Source: an uncultured Phycisphaerales bacterium
Lineage (GTDB): Bacteria > Planctomycetota > Phycisphaerae > Phycisphaerales > UBA1924
Assembly (NCBI GenBank): GCA_937995595.1
Contig: CALKJW010000019.1
Coordinates: 1-44,762, forward strand
Direction: 5' to 3'
Length of the DNA stretch: 44,762 bases
Of this stretch, positions 17,331 through 26,136 are shown in pieces; the stretch's first letter is position 1; each line of letters opens with the position of its first letter. A program made the position numbers and the translations under genes. The notes below the pieces were generated by a model, which saw nothing but the letters and a program-made list of their open reading frames with translations, was not told where the DNA came from and did not search any database.

Positions 17331-19730
17331 ATGAGCGCGACTTCGTCGGTGATCTCAGAACGCCCCGCCCATGCGTCGCACGACGCGGCGACCGAACCGG
17401 ACCCCCTGCACGGCGTGGAGGTGCGTCCGGGGCCGATGGAGCAGTTCACCTACAACGACGCGGTGGTGCGCAAGTTCGCCTTCGCGATCCTGCTGTGGGG
17501 CGTGGTGGCGATGCTGGTGGGGCTGATCGTCGCGCTGCAACTGGTGCTGCCAGTCGCGGCCGAGACGGTCGTCGGCGGGGTGCGGCCGTTCGCGTTCCTC
17601 GACGGCCTGCTGCCGTTCCTCTACGAGACCCCGTGGCTGAACTTCGGGCGGCTGCGTCCGCTGCACACCAACGCCGCGATCTTCGCGTTCGCGGGCAACG
17701 CGATCTTCGCCGCGGTCTACTACTCGACGCAGCGGCTGTGCAAGGCGCGGATGTGGAGCGACACGCTGAGCAACCTGCACTTCTGGGGCTGGCAGGCGAT
17801 CATCGTCGCCGCGGCCCTGACGCTGCCGCTGGGCTACACGCAGAGCAAGGAGTACGCGGAACTGGAGTGGCCGATCGACGTGGCGATCGCGGTGGTGTGG
17901 GTCGGGTTCTTCGGCGTGAACTTCATGATGACGCTGCTGACGCGGCGCGAGCGGCACATGTACGTCGCGCTTTGGTTCTACATCGCGACGATCGTGACGG
18001 TCGCGGTGCTGCACGTGTTCAACTCGCTGGCGATCCCGGCGGGCGCGCTGAAGAGCTACTCGGTCTACGCCGGCGTGCAGGACGCGATGGTGCAGTGGTG
18101 GTACGGGCACAACGCGGTGGCGTTCTTTCTCACCACGCCGTTCTTGGGCCTGATGTACTACTTCCTGCCCAAGGCCGCCGAGCGACCCGTGTACAGTTAC
18201 CGGCTCAGCATCGTGCACTTCTGGAGCCTGGTGTTCATGTACATCTGGGCCGGGCCGCACCACCTGCACTACACCGCTCTGCCGCAGTGGGCCAGCACGC
18301 TGGGCATGCTCTTCAGCCTCATGCTGTGGATGCCCTCGTGGGGCGGGATGATCAACGGCCTGCTGACGCTGCGCGGCGCGTGGCACAAGGTCGCGGCGGA
18401 CCCGGTGCTGAAGTTCTTCGTCGTGGGCATCACGTTCTACGGCATGGCGACCTTCGAAGGGCCGATGCTCTCGATCAAGAGCATCAACGCGCTGAGCCAC
18501 TACACCGACTGGACCATCGCGCACGTGCACGGCGGCGCGCTGGGATGGAACGGCTTCATGACCTTCGGCATGCTGTACTGGCTGGCCCCGCGGCTGTTCC
18601 AGTCGCGCACCGGCGCGCTGTGGAGCAGGCGACTGGCCGAGACCCACTTCTGGGTCGGGACCATCGGCATCCTGATGTACATCGTGCCCATCTACTGGGC
18701 GGGGATCACCCAGGGCCTGATGTGGCGCGCCTTCGACGAGAGCGGCGCGCTGCGCTTCCCCGACTTCGTCGAGACCGTCATGAAGATCATGCCCATGTAC
18801 TGGATCCGCGTCATCGGCGGGTCGCTGTTCCTGCTGGGCATGATCATGTGCGCGGTCAACGTGCTGATGACCTGGACGCTGCGGCCGTCGCGCTACGCCG
18901 AGCCGGTGCAGTCGGCCCCAGCGCTGGGCGCGGTCTACCGCGACCCGCCGAAGCCCGCCTCGCGCCTGCACGCGAACACCGAGTTCGGCCACAGGGGCGA
19001 CGTGTTCCTGCAGGGCCTCTGGCACCGGACGTGGGAACGGCTGCCGGTGAAGTTCACCGTGTGGGTCGTGATCGCGGTGCTCGTCGCGTCGGCGCTGGAA
19101 CTGATCCCCATGGTCGTCGCGCCGATGTTCTCGACGGCGTGGCGCGAGAAGAACATCCCGCGGATCGCCAGCGTGCAGCCCTACACCCCGCTGGAACTGG
19201 CCGGGCGCGACGTGTACGTCGCCGAGGGCTGCTACAACTGCCACTCGCAGATGGTCCGCCCGATCTGGGCCGAGACCAAGCGCTACGGCGAGTACTCCAA
19301 GCCCGGCGAGTTCGCCTACGACCATCCGTTCCAGTGGGGCTCGCGCCGCATCGGGCCGGACTTGGCCCGCATCGGCGGCCTGCGCAGTTACGACTGGCAC
19401 GTGGCGCACCTCGAGAACCCGCGGATGGTGCCGGGCTCGATCATGCCGTCGTACAAGCACCTGTCGCACGAGAAACTCGACTTCAAGGCCATCCAGCGGC
19501 GCGTGAACGCGATGGCGATGCTCGGCGTGCCCTACGGCGAGGCCGTCAAGGGCGACAACGCCGCGCAGATGGCCCGTGACCAGGCCGAGTCGATCGCGGC
19601 CGAGATCGCCACTCAGGGCGGTCCGACGGGCCTGGAGGACACGAAGATGATCGCGCTGGTCGCGTACCTGCAGCGACTGGGAACGGACCTGCACGCCCCC
19701 GCCCCGGCCGAGGCCGGCGCGGCCAAGTGA
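17331..19730 (+). CDS. ccoNO: Fused cbb3-type cytochrome c oxidase subunits I and II (CcoNO)
   Basis: The 799-residue protein joins the catalytic subunit CcoN to the mono-haem subunit CcoO. The CcoN part (about 1-520) has the low-spin haem ligand H112, Cu-B ligands H260 and H310/H311 in 'WWYGHNA' and 'YIWAGPHHLHY', the cross-linking Tyr candidate Y304, and the haem ligands H398/H400 in 'AHVHGGALGW'. The CcoO part (about 550-799) has one membrane helix and the haem c site C634-Y-N-C637-H638 followed by 'SQMVRP', as in other CcoO. It reduces oxygen to water at high affinity and pumps protons in the cytoplasmic membrane. GGGAGAAG precedes the ATG. It is the first gene of an eight-gene operon. 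Confidence 0.96.
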   Translation: MSATSSVISERPAHASHDAATEPDPLHGVEVRPGPMEQFTYNDAVVRKFAFAILLWGVVAMLVGLIVALQLVLPVAAETVVGGVRPFAFLDGLLPFLYETPWLNFGRLRPLHTNAAIFAFAGNAIFAAVYYSTQRLCKARMWSDTLSNLHFWGWQAIIVAAALTLPLGYTQSKEYAELEWPIDVAIAVVWVGFFGVNFMMTLLTRRERHMYVALWFYIATIVTVAVLHVFNSLAIPAGALKSYSVYAGVQDAMVQWWYGHNAVAFFLTTPFLGLMYYFLPKAAERPVYSYRLSIVHFWSLVFMYIWAGPHHLHYTALPQWASTLGMLFSLMLWMPSWGGMINGLLTLRGAWHKVAADPVLKFFVVGITFYGMATFEGPMLSIKSINALSHYTDWTIAHVHGGALGWNGFMTFGMLYWLAPRLFQSRTGALWSRRLAETHFWVGTIGILMYIVPIYWAGITQGLMWRAFDESGALRFPDFVETVMKIMPMYWIRVIGGSLFLLGMIMCAVNVLMTWTLRPSRYAEPVQSAPALGAVYRDPPKPASRLHANTEFGHRGDVFLQGLWHRTWERLPVKFTVWVVIAVLVASALELIPMVVAPMFSTAWREKNIPRIASVQPYTPLELAGRDVYVAEGCYNCHSQMVRPIWAETKRYGEYSKPGEFAYDHPFQWGSRRIGPDLARIGGLRSYDWHVAHLENPRMVPGSIMPSYKHLSHEKLDFKAIQRRVNAMAMLGVPYGEAVKGDNAAQMARDQAESIAAEIATQGGPTGLEDTKMIALVAYLQRLGTDLHAPAPAEAGAAK

Positions 19731-19757
19731 ACGAGCACAGCCGACGGAGGACGACCC

Positions 19758-19937
19758 ATGCGCATGAGCGACATCGTGAGCAGTCTGGACCTGAGCGTCT
19801 ACACACAGGTCGCGCTGGTGCTGTTTGTCGGGGCGTTCGCGGCCGTGCTGGCGCGGACCTTCAGCCGACGCCACCGCGACGAGATGAACCGCGCGGCCCG
19901 CCTGCCGCTGGCCGACGACACCCGCACCGACCGCTGA
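19758..19937 (+). CDS. ccoQ: Small cbb3 oxidase subunit, CcoQ-like
   Basis: This short gene encodes 59 residues: a start 'MRMSDIVSSLDLSVYTQ', one membrane helix ('VALVLFVGAFAAVLARTF') and a basic then acidic tail. Size, topology and position between ccoNO and ccoP match CcoQ/FixQ, which stabilises the interaction of CcoP with the core. The sequence is too short for a firm match, so the call rests largely on context. GGAGG lies seven bases before the ATG, 27 bases after the ccoNO stop. Confidence 0.85.
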   Translation: MRMSDIVSSLDLSVYTQVALVLFVGAFAAVLARTFSRRHRDEMNRAARLPLADDTRTDR

Positions 19938-19972
19938 GCACGACGCGCGACCGAGCCGCAACGAGGACGACC

Positions 19973-20569
19973 ATGAGCCATACCAAAGCCGCTGACCCGC
20001 TGCTGAACCACGAGTACGACGGCATCCGCGAGTACGACAACCCGACGCCGGGGTGGTGGCACGTGCTGTTTTTGCTGACCATCATCTTCTCGTTCTTCTA
20101 CTTCCTGTACTACGAGATCAACCCCGAGTCGGCGACCAACGAGAGCAACCTGCAGGCGGCTCGCGTGGCGCAGACCAAGCGGATCTTCGGCGCCGTCGGC
20201 GAACTGTCGCCCGACGAGGCGACCATTCAGAAGATGCGCGGCAACGCGCAGTTCCTCGAGATCGCCTCGGGCATCTTCCTCGGCAACTGCGCCCAGTGCC
20301 ACGCGCGCGACGGCACCGGCGGCACGGGCGTGAACCTGACCGACGACGCGTACAAGAACGTCAACCGGGTCGAGGACATCTACGCGGTCATCACCCGCGG
20401 CGCGGGCGGGCAGGCCATGCCCGCCTGGGAGAACCGCCTGTCGCAGAACGAGCGGGTCATCCTCGCCGCGTTTGTCGCCAACCTCCGCGGATCGGCGACC
20501 GGCGGCAAGGCGCCCGAGGGCAAGGAGATCCCGCCGTGGCCGCCGATCCCCGCGCCGGAGAGCAAGTAG
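19973..20569 (+). CDS. ccoP: cbb3 oxidase cytochrome c subunit CcoP, single-haem form
   Basis: The 198-residue protein starts with the CcoP N-terminal domain ('DGIREYDNPTPGWWHVLFLLTIIFSFFYFLYYE'), which carries the membrane helix. One cytochrome c domain follows with C106-x-x-C109-H110 ('NCAQCH') and M149 in 'QAMPAW' as probable sixth ligand. The classic proteobacterial subunit has two such domains and about 300 residues. Here the second is absent and the reading frame ends in a Pro-rich tail, so this is a complete one-haem variant, not a truncation. It carries electrons from soluble cytochrome c to CcoO. GAGG precedes the ATG. Confidence 0.95.
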   Translation: MSHTKAADPLLNHEYDGIREYDNPTPGWWHVLFLLTIIFSFFYFLYYEINPESATNESNLQAARVAQTKRIFGAVGELSPDEATIQKMRGNAQFLEIASGIFLGNCAQCHARDGTGGTGVNLTDDAYKNVNRVEDIYAVITRGAGGQAMPAWENRLSQNERVILAAFVANLRGSATGGKAPEGKEIPPWPPIPAPESK

Positions 20570-20648
20570 GCACGCTCCACGTGCGCGACGGCCCGCTCCG
20601 AGTTGAGTCGCTCCCGCCTCTGACCGCCTCTTGTCGGGAACACAGGCT

Positions 20649-22172
20649 ATGAACGCCAGACTTCCCAGCCCGCCCGCCACAACCGCCCCGCCGCCTTGGG
20701 CTCCCCGAACGGCACCGGGCGACAAGGGGTCATCGGCACCCGACGATGGGCACGAAGGGACGGGCATTCTCTCCACGCTCAACGACGACGGATCGCGCCG
20801 GTGGCTCACGCCGCGCGTGTCGCCCGGCAGGTTCCTGACGGCCCGGCGCGCCGTCGCGTACTTCCTGATCGCGGTCTTCACGCTGATCCCCTACCTCGAG
20901 ATCGGCGGCAAGCCGGTGATCCTGCTGGACATCGCCGCGCGGCGGTTCACGCTGTTCGGCAAGACCTTCCTGCCGACCGACACGCTGCTGATGGCGCTCT
21001 TGATGGTGGGCGTGTTCCTCGCGGTGTTCTTCTTCACCGCGTTGTTCGGCCGCGTGTGGTGCGGCTGGGCGTGCCCGCAGACGGTGTACATGGAGTTCCT
21101 GTACCGGCCGATCGAGCGGCTCTTCGAGGGCGCACCGGGGCGGGTTCGCAAGGGCGGGTTCCGCGGCAGCGCGCCGGCCAAGGCCATGAAGTACACCGTC
21201 TACGTCGCGTGCTCGGCCTTTCTGGCGCACACGTTTCTTGCGTACTTCGTCGGCGTCGAGCAACTGCGGCACTGGGTCTTCGGCTCGCCGCTGGACCACC
21301 CGGTCGGCTTCGGCGTGGTGGTGGTTGTGACGGCCCTGATGCTCGTGGACTTCGGCTTCTTCCGCGAGCAGATCTGCCTGGTCGCGTGCCCCTACGGCCG
21401 GTTCCAGTCGGCCCTTCTGGACCGCAACTCGCTGATCATCAGTTACGACCGCGCCCGCGGCGAGCCGCGCGGCAAGGGCAGGCGCGAGCCGCGCCGGACG
21501 CCGGTGAACCTGACCGTCGGCCGCAGCGACGGCGCGCCCGCGCTGGGCGACTGCATCGACTGCCGCATGTGCGTGACGACCTGCCCCACGGGCATCGACA
21601 TCCGCAACGGCCTGCAGATGGAGTGCATCGGCTGCGCGCAGTGCATCGACGCGTGCGACGCCGTGATGGACAAGATCGGCCTGCCGCGCGGGCTGATCCG
21701 GTACAGTTCGCAGGCCGCGATGGAGGGCAGGGGCAGGCGGATCCTCCGCCCGCGGGTCGTGGTGTACCTCGGCGTGCTGGCCGTGGTCGCGACGGTGTTC
21801 ACGCTGCTCTTGTCGACGATGGGCGGGGTGGACCTGACGGTCCTGCGCGGCCTCGGGCACCCGTACACGATGCTCGACGACGGCCGCGTGAGCAACCCGG
21901 TGAAACTGCGCATCGTCAACCGGACCGACCGGGCGCGACAGGTCGGCGTCGAGGTGGTCAGCCCCGCGGGCGCGACGCTGCGGACCGACGAATCGCGGCC
22001 GACGGTCGCGCCCGGCGAGTCCGCCCTGCTGCTGGGCTCGCTCGTCGCGCCGGCCGAGGCGTTTGTCGACGGGCGGTGCGTCGTGACGCTGCGGACGGTC
22101 GCGGAAGACGGCAAGGCGCGCGAGGCCCGGTTCATCATGACCGGCCCGCGCTCGAGGGGAGACCGACGATGA
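20649..22172 (+). CDS. ccoG: cbb3 oxidase assembly protein CcoG (FixG/RdxA)
   Basis: The 507-residue membrane protein is a polyferredoxin needed for copper reduction during cbb3 assembly. It shows 'WCGWACPQTVYMEFLYRPIE' (137-156), several membrane helices and two [4Fe-4S] motifs: C302-x2-C305-x2-C308-x3-C312 and C326-x2-C329-x2-C332-x3-C336. A C-terminal immunoglobulin-like domain begins near residue 415 ('VSNPVKLRIVNRTDRARQV'). I start at ATG 20649; a TTG 18 bases earlier is unlikely. The 79-base gap after ccoP is the widest within the operon and shows no clear promoter. The stop overlaps ccoH by four bases. Confidence 0.96.
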   Translation: MNARLPSPPATTAPPPWAPRTAPGDKGSSAPDDGHEGTGILSTLNDDGSRRWLTPRVSPGRFLTARRAVAYFLIAVFTLIPYLEIGGKPVILLDIAARRFTLFGKTFLPTDTLLMALLMVGVFLAVFFFTALFGRVWCGWACPQTVYMEFLYRPIERLFEGAPGRVRKGGFRGSAPAKAMKYTVYVACSAFLAHTFLAYFVGVEQLRHWVFGSPLDHPVGFGVVVVVTALMLVDFGFFREQICLVACPYGRFQSALLDRNSLIISYDRARGEPRGKGRREPRRTPVNLTVGRSDGAPALGDCIDCRMCVTTCPTGIDIRNGLQMECIGCAQCIDACDAVMDKIGLPRGLIRYSSQAAMEGRGRRILRPRVVVYLGVLAVVATVFTLLLSTMGGVDLTVLRGLGHPYTMLDDGRVSNPVKLRIVNRTDRARQVGVEVVSPAGATLRTDESRPTVAPGESALLLGSLVAPAEAFVDGRCVVTLRTVAEDGKAREARFIMTGPRSRGDRR

Positions 22173-22648
22173 AGCGCTTCAACCTGTTCCCCGCCATCGT
22201 CTTCGTCCTGCTGGGGCTGAACTTCCTGATCGTCGGCATCACGGTCTTCGCGGCCAGCAGCGACGGGGGCGCGGCGATCGAGCCCGACTACTACCAGAAG
22301 GCGCTGCACTGGGACGAGCACCGCGCACAGGAACGCAGGAGCCTTGCCCTGGGCTGGGACGTTCGTGCCGAACTGAGCAGGCGCGACGGCGCGCTGGCGC
22401 TGCGCGTCCGCGTCAACGACGCCGCGGGCGCGGCGATCTCCGGCGCGAGCGTGCACGCGACCGTGTTCCGCAGTGCCGAGGCGCGCCGCCGCTTCACGCT
22501 CGAACTGCGCGAGACGAACACGCCCGGCGAGTACGGCGCGGCGGTCCCGTCCGGCGCGGCGGGCGCGTGGCAGGTGGAACTGGCCGTCGCCGCGCGGGGC
22601 AACGAGTACTCGCGCGTGCTCACCGCGTTCGCGGAGCGCGAGCCATGA
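22169..22648 (+). CDS. ccoH: cbb3 oxidase assembly protein CcoH/FixH
   Basis: The 159-residue protein has an N-terminal membrane helix ('LFPAIVFVLLGLNFLIVGITVFA') and the conserved FixH segment 'IEPDYYQKALHWDEHRAQ'. The rest is a beta-rich periplasmic domain. FixH-type proteins are needed for cbb3 oxidase maturation. ATGA overlaps at both ends link it translationally to ccoG and the next gene. Confidence 0.93.
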   Translation: MKRFNLFPAIVFVLLGLNFLIVGITVFAASSDGGAAIEPDYYQKALHWDEHRAQERRSLALGWDVRAELSRRDGALALRVRVNDAAGAAISGASVHATVFRSAEARRRFTLELRETNTPGEYGAAVPSGAAGAWQVELAVAARGNEYSRVLTAFAEREP

Positions 22649-23442
22649 CCGCGCTCCTGCTGGCCGTGCTCGCCGCGAGCCTGCTGGGCAGCACGCACTG
22701 CGCGGGCATGTGCGGCGCGTTCGTGCTCTTTGCCGTCGCGACGCCCGACGACGCGCCGAGCGTGTGGCGCTCGCGCGCGACGCTGAACGCGGCGTACAAC
22801 CTCGGCCGGCTGGTGACGTACACACTCCTGGGCGCCGTCGCGGGCCTCGTCGGCGCGGGGCTGGACCTCGGGGGCTCGATGATCGGCGTGCAGCGCTCCG
22901 CCGCGGTCGTCGCGGGGGCGATGATGATCGGCTTCGGCGTGGTCGCGCTGCTGCGGGCCCGGGGCGTGCGGGTCGGGCGCGTGCCGCTGCCGGGCGTGGT
23001 CACGCGCGTCGTGGCGGGCGGGCACAGGGCGGTGGCCGACGCCGCGCCGATCACGCGGGCGTGGACCGTCGGCCTGCTCACCACGCTCCTGCCCTGCGGA
23101 TGGCTGTACGCGTTTGCGATCACCGCGGCGGGCACGGGCAGCCCTGTCCCGGGCGCGGCGGTGATGGCCGTGTTCTGGGCGGGCACCTTGCCGGTGCTCG
23201 CGGCGGTGGGCGTCGGCGCGCAGGCGCTGGCCGGGCCGCTGCGTGCCAAGTTGCCGGTGCTGACGAGCCTGCTGCTGGTCGGCGTGGGCGTCTACACCGT
23301 GCTGGGCCGCATGGCCCTGCCGACGCTCGCTCGTCCGCAGGCGGCCGTGGTTGTTGAAACGGTCGACGGCCGGACCGTCGCCCACCGGACCGACGACCTG
23401 CCCCCGTGCTGCCACGGCCCATCGGCCAGGGAGAAGCCATGA
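22645..23442 (+). CDS. TauE/UreH-like membrane protein of the cbb3 cluster
   Basis: The 265-residue protein has about six membrane helices and the motifs 'GSTHCAGMCG' (15-24) and 'LLPCGWLYAF' that mark the sulfite exporter TauE/SafE-UreH group close to DsbD and CcdA. Members found between fixH and the copper ATPase in cbb3 clusters are thought to handle copper or thiols during oxidase assembly; the two Cys-containing membrane motifs fit this. A Cys-Cys-His near the C terminus ('PPCCHG') could also bind metal. The start at ATG 22645 and the stop both overlap neighbours as ATGA. Confidence 0.85.
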   Translation: MTALLLAVLAASLLGSTHCAGMCGAFVLFAVATPDDAPSVWRSRATLNAAYNLGRLVTYTLLGAVAGLVGAGLDLGGSMIGVQRSAAVVAGAMMIGFGVVALLRARGVRVGRVPLPGVVTRVVAGGHRAVADAAPITRAWTVGLLTTLLPCGWLYAFAITAAGTGSPVPGAAVMAVFWAGTLPVLAAVGVGAQALAGPLRAKLPVLTSLLLVGVGVYTVLGRMALPTLARPQAAVVVETVDGRTVAHRTDDLPPCCHGPSAREKP

Positions 23443-25955
23443 GCTCCGACGCGCGGACAACCCCGGCCGCGGCAACGCGCACCGACATCGCCTGCTCGCA
23501 CTGCGGCCTGGCCGTGCCGGCGGGGCTCGTCGATCGCGGCGCGTCGGAGCAGTTCTGCTGCGAAGGTTGCCGCACGGCGTACGCGGTGATCCACTCGTGC
23601 GGGCTGGACAGGTACTACGCGCTCCGAGAGAGGCTGGAGGATCGGGAGGACCGCGCGCCGGCCCGCTCGACGCGCGCCCGCTACACCGAGTTCGACGATC
23701 CGGCGTTCGCCGAGTTGTACTGCCGCCCCGCCGCGCCCGACGCCGCGCCGGGGCGCGGGCTGTGGTCGTGCGAGTTGTTCCTGCAGGGCGTGCACTGCGC
23801 GGCGTGCGTGTGGCTGGTTGAGCGTCTGCCGCGGGTGTGCGACGGCGTGGTGGAATCGCGCCTCGACCTGCGCCGCGGCATGGTGCGGATCGTCTGGGAC
23901 GCGGGCCGGGTGCACCTGTCGCGCGTCGCCCGCGCGCTGGACTCGCTCGGCTACCCGCCGCACCCGGCGCGCGACGCGAGCGACCGCGACCTGCGCCGGC
24001 GCGAGGACCGCCGCCAACTGGTGCGCGTTGGCGTGGCGGGCGCGTGCGCGGGCAACGTGATGCTGCTGGGCCTTGCGCTCTACGCCGGGCTGTTCGACGC
24101 GATGGAGCCGGCGTACGCCGCGCTGTTCCGCTGGGCGAGCATGGGCGTCTCGCTGGTCGCGCTGGCGTGGCCGGGGTCGGTGTTCTTCCGCTCGGCGTGG
24201 GCCGCGCTGCGGACGCGGACGATGCACCTGGACGTGCCGATCGCGCTGGCGCTGGGCACCGGCGGCGTGTGGGGCGTGGTGAACACGGTGCGCGGCGCGG
24301 GCGAGATCTACTTCGACTCGCTGAGCGTGCTGGTGTTCCTGCTGCTGGTGGGCAGGTTCATCCAGCACCGCCAGCAGCGGCGGAGCGCGGACGCGGTCGA
24401 GATGCTCTTCTCGCTCACGCCCACCAGCGCGCTGCTGGTCGAGGACGACCCGGACGGCGGCCCCGGCTCGACGCGCGAGGTCTCGATCCAGAGCCTCCGC
24501 GCCGGGCAGACGGTCGAGGTGCGCGCGGGCGCTTCGGTGCCGGTCGACGGCGTGGTCGTCGCCGGCCTGTCGCAGGTCGATCAGTCGCTGCTCACCGGCG
24601 AGTCGCGCGCCGTGACGGTCGAGACCGGCGACCGCGTCGCGGCGGGCACGGTCAACCTCGCCGCGACCATCCGCGTGCGCGTGGAGGCCACCGGCGCGCA
24701 GACCCGCATCGGCAGGCTGATGGCGCTGGTGCAGGAGTCGCTGGGCCGCCGCGCGCCGATTGTCCGGCTCGCCGACCGCATCGCGGGCTGGTTCCTGGCG
24801 GGGATGCTGGGCCTGGCCGCGCTCACGCTCGGCCTGTGGCTCGCGCTGGACCCGGCCAACCCGTCGCTGGCGGTCGATCACGCCGTCGCGCTGCTGGTCG
24901 TGACGTGCCCGTGCGCGCTGGGCCTGGCGACGCCGCTGGCGCTGACGGTGTCGATCGGCCGCGCGGCGCGGCGCGGCATCCTCATCAAGGGCGGCGGCGT
25001 GCTGCAGGCGCTCGCCTCGCCGGGCACGATCGTGCTCGACAAGACCGGCACGCTCACCGTCGGCCGCATGCGCGTGGTGCGTACGCGCCTCAACGGAGAG
25101 ACCCGCGCCGCCGTGTGCGCAATCGAGCGGCACTCGACGCACCCCATCGCCCGGGCGATCGTCGAAGCGTTCGCCTGCCCGGCCTGGGCGGAAGCAACCG
25201 ACGTGTCGCACACGCTCGGCGGGGGCATGGAGGGCACGGTGCGCGGGCGGCGGCTGGCCGTCGGCTCGCCCGCCTTCATCGCGTCGCGAATCGGCGGGCT
25301 GTCTGATGCCGACGCACGCGCCGTCGGCGAGCTCACCGGCGCGGGTCTCACGCCCGTGCTCGTCGCCGAGAGCGGCCGCGTCGTGGGGTCGGTCGGCCTG
25401 GGCGACCCGCTCCGCCCCGATTCGGCCGGCGCGGTCGCCGACCTCCGCGCCCGCGGCTGGGAGCCGCTGGTCCTGTCGGGCGATCACGACGCCGTCGTCG
25501 GCGCGGCGGCGAGCGACCTGGGCCTGCCGCGCGCCTCCGCACGCGGCAGCGCGACGCCCGAGGACAAGGTGAGCGTGGTGCGCGATCTCGCGTCGCGCGG
25601 CGGGACGGTCGTCATGGTCGGCGACGGCGTGAACGACGCGGCCGCGCTGGCCGCGGCGACGGTCGGCATCGCCGTCCACGGCGGCGCGGAGGCGAGTCTT
25701 GCCGCGGCGGACGTGTACCTCTCGCGTCCGGGGTTGAGCCCGGTGCTGGAACTCAACGACGGCGCGCGTCGGACCATGCGGACCATCAAGGCGTGCCTGG
25801 GCGCGTCGCTGTGCTACAACCTCGCCGCGGCGTCGCTGTGCGTGGCGGGATTGATCAGCCCGCTGATCGCGGCGGTGGTCATGCCCGCCAGTTCGCTGAC
25901 CGTGCTGACGTTGTGCGTGCGTTCGGGCGCGTTCCGTGGCAGGAGGGTGTCATGA
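23439..25955 (+). CDS. ccoI: Copper-translocating P-type ATPase CcoI
   Basis: The 838-residue P1B-ATPase exports copper for cbb3 assembly. The N terminus holds a Cys-rich metal-binding domain (C19-x2-C22, 'FCCEGC' from 39), then a heavy-metal-associated domain with 'HCAACVWLV' (C120, C123). Membrane helices follow, the actuator 'TGES' (386-389), the transport motif C490-P-C492, 'DKTGT' (phosphorylated D534), 'HSTHPIA' and 'GDGVNDAAAL'. All catalytic residues are present. The combined Cys-rich plus HMA N terminus is typical of CcoI/FixI rather than general copper exporters. It starts in the ATGA overlap with the TauE-like gene and ends in one with ccoS. Confidence 0.95.
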   Translation: MSSDARTTPAAATRTDIACSHCGLAVPAGLVDRGASEQFCCEGCRTAYAVIHSCGLDRYYALRERLEDREDRAPARSTRARYTEFDDPAFAELYCRPAAPDAAPGRGLWSCELFLQGVHCAACVWLVERLPRVCDGVVESRLDLRRGMVRIVWDAGRVHLSRVARALDSLGYPPHPARDASDRDLRRREDRRQLVRVGVAGACAGNVMLLGLALYAGLFDAMEPAYAALFRWASMGVSLVALAWPGSVFFRSAWAALRTRTMHLDVPIALALGTGGVWGVVNTVRGAGEIYFDSLSVLVFLLLVGRFIQHRQQRRSADAVEMLFSLTPTSALLVEDDPDGGPGSTREVSIQSLRAGQTVEVRAGASVPVDGVVVAGLSQVDQSLLTGESRAVTVETGDRVAAGTVNLAATIRVRVEATGAQTRIGRLMALVQESLGRRAPIVRLADRIAGWFLAGMLGLAALTLGLWLALDPANPSLAVDHAVALLVVTCPCALGLATPLALTVSIGRAARRGILIKGGGVLQALASPGTIVLDKTGTLTVGRMRVVRTRLNGETRAAVCAIERHSTHPIARAIVEAFACPAWAEATDVSHTLGGGMEGTVRGRRLAVGSPAFIASRIGGLSDADARAVGELTGAGLTPVLVAESGRVVGSVGLGDPLRPDSAGAVADLRARGWEPLVLSGDHDAVVGAAASDLGLPRASARGSATPEDKVSVVRDLASRGGTVVMVGDGVNDAAALAAATVGIAVHGGAEASLAAADVYLSRPGLSPVLELNDGARRTMRTIKACLGASLCYNLAAASLCVAGLISPLIAAVVMPASSLTVLTLCVRSGAFRGRRVS

Positions 25956-26095
25956 GCATCCTGTTCTTCATCGTCCCGCTGGCGTTCGTGCTGGCCGGCG
26001 GGGCCGTCGCGGCGTTCATCTGGGCGGTGCGGCAGGGTCAGTTCGACGACCTCGACACCCCGGCCCACCGCATGGTGGTGGACGACGACACCTGA
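25952..26095 (+). CDS. ccoS: cbb3 oxidase maturation protein CcoS
   Basis: The 47-residue protein is almost a single membrane helix ('ILFFIVPLAFVLAGGAVAAFIWAV') followed by the family signature 'RQGQFDDLDTPAHRMV'. CcoS/FixS is required for insertion of haem b and copper into CcoN. AGGAGGG precedes the ATG, which overlaps the ccoI stop by four bases. It is the last gene of the oxidase operon. Confidence 0.95.
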   Translation: MSILFFIVPLAFVLAGGAVAAFIWAVRQGQFDDLDTPAHRMVVDDDT

Positions 26096-26124
26096 CCGCT
26101 GCAGCGCGCGGCGCGGCCGCCTGG

Positions 26125-26130
26125 TACACT
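26125..26130 (+). promoter_or_regulatory. -10 element for leaderless aminopeptidase transcript
   Basis: TACACT, preceded by TGG as in an extended -10, lies six bases before the ATG at 26137. No Shine-Dalgarno sequence fits between them, so transcription would begin at or next to the start codon. Confidence 0.5.
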
Positions 26131-26136
26131 GCGCCC

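Noticed and set aside
17355-19961. 868-codon open frame antisense to ccoNO, and similar long antisense frames across the window
   Set aside because: They have repetitive Arg/His/Gln/Val/Ala content with no motifs and arise from strong GC bias at third codon positions of the real genes on the other strand.
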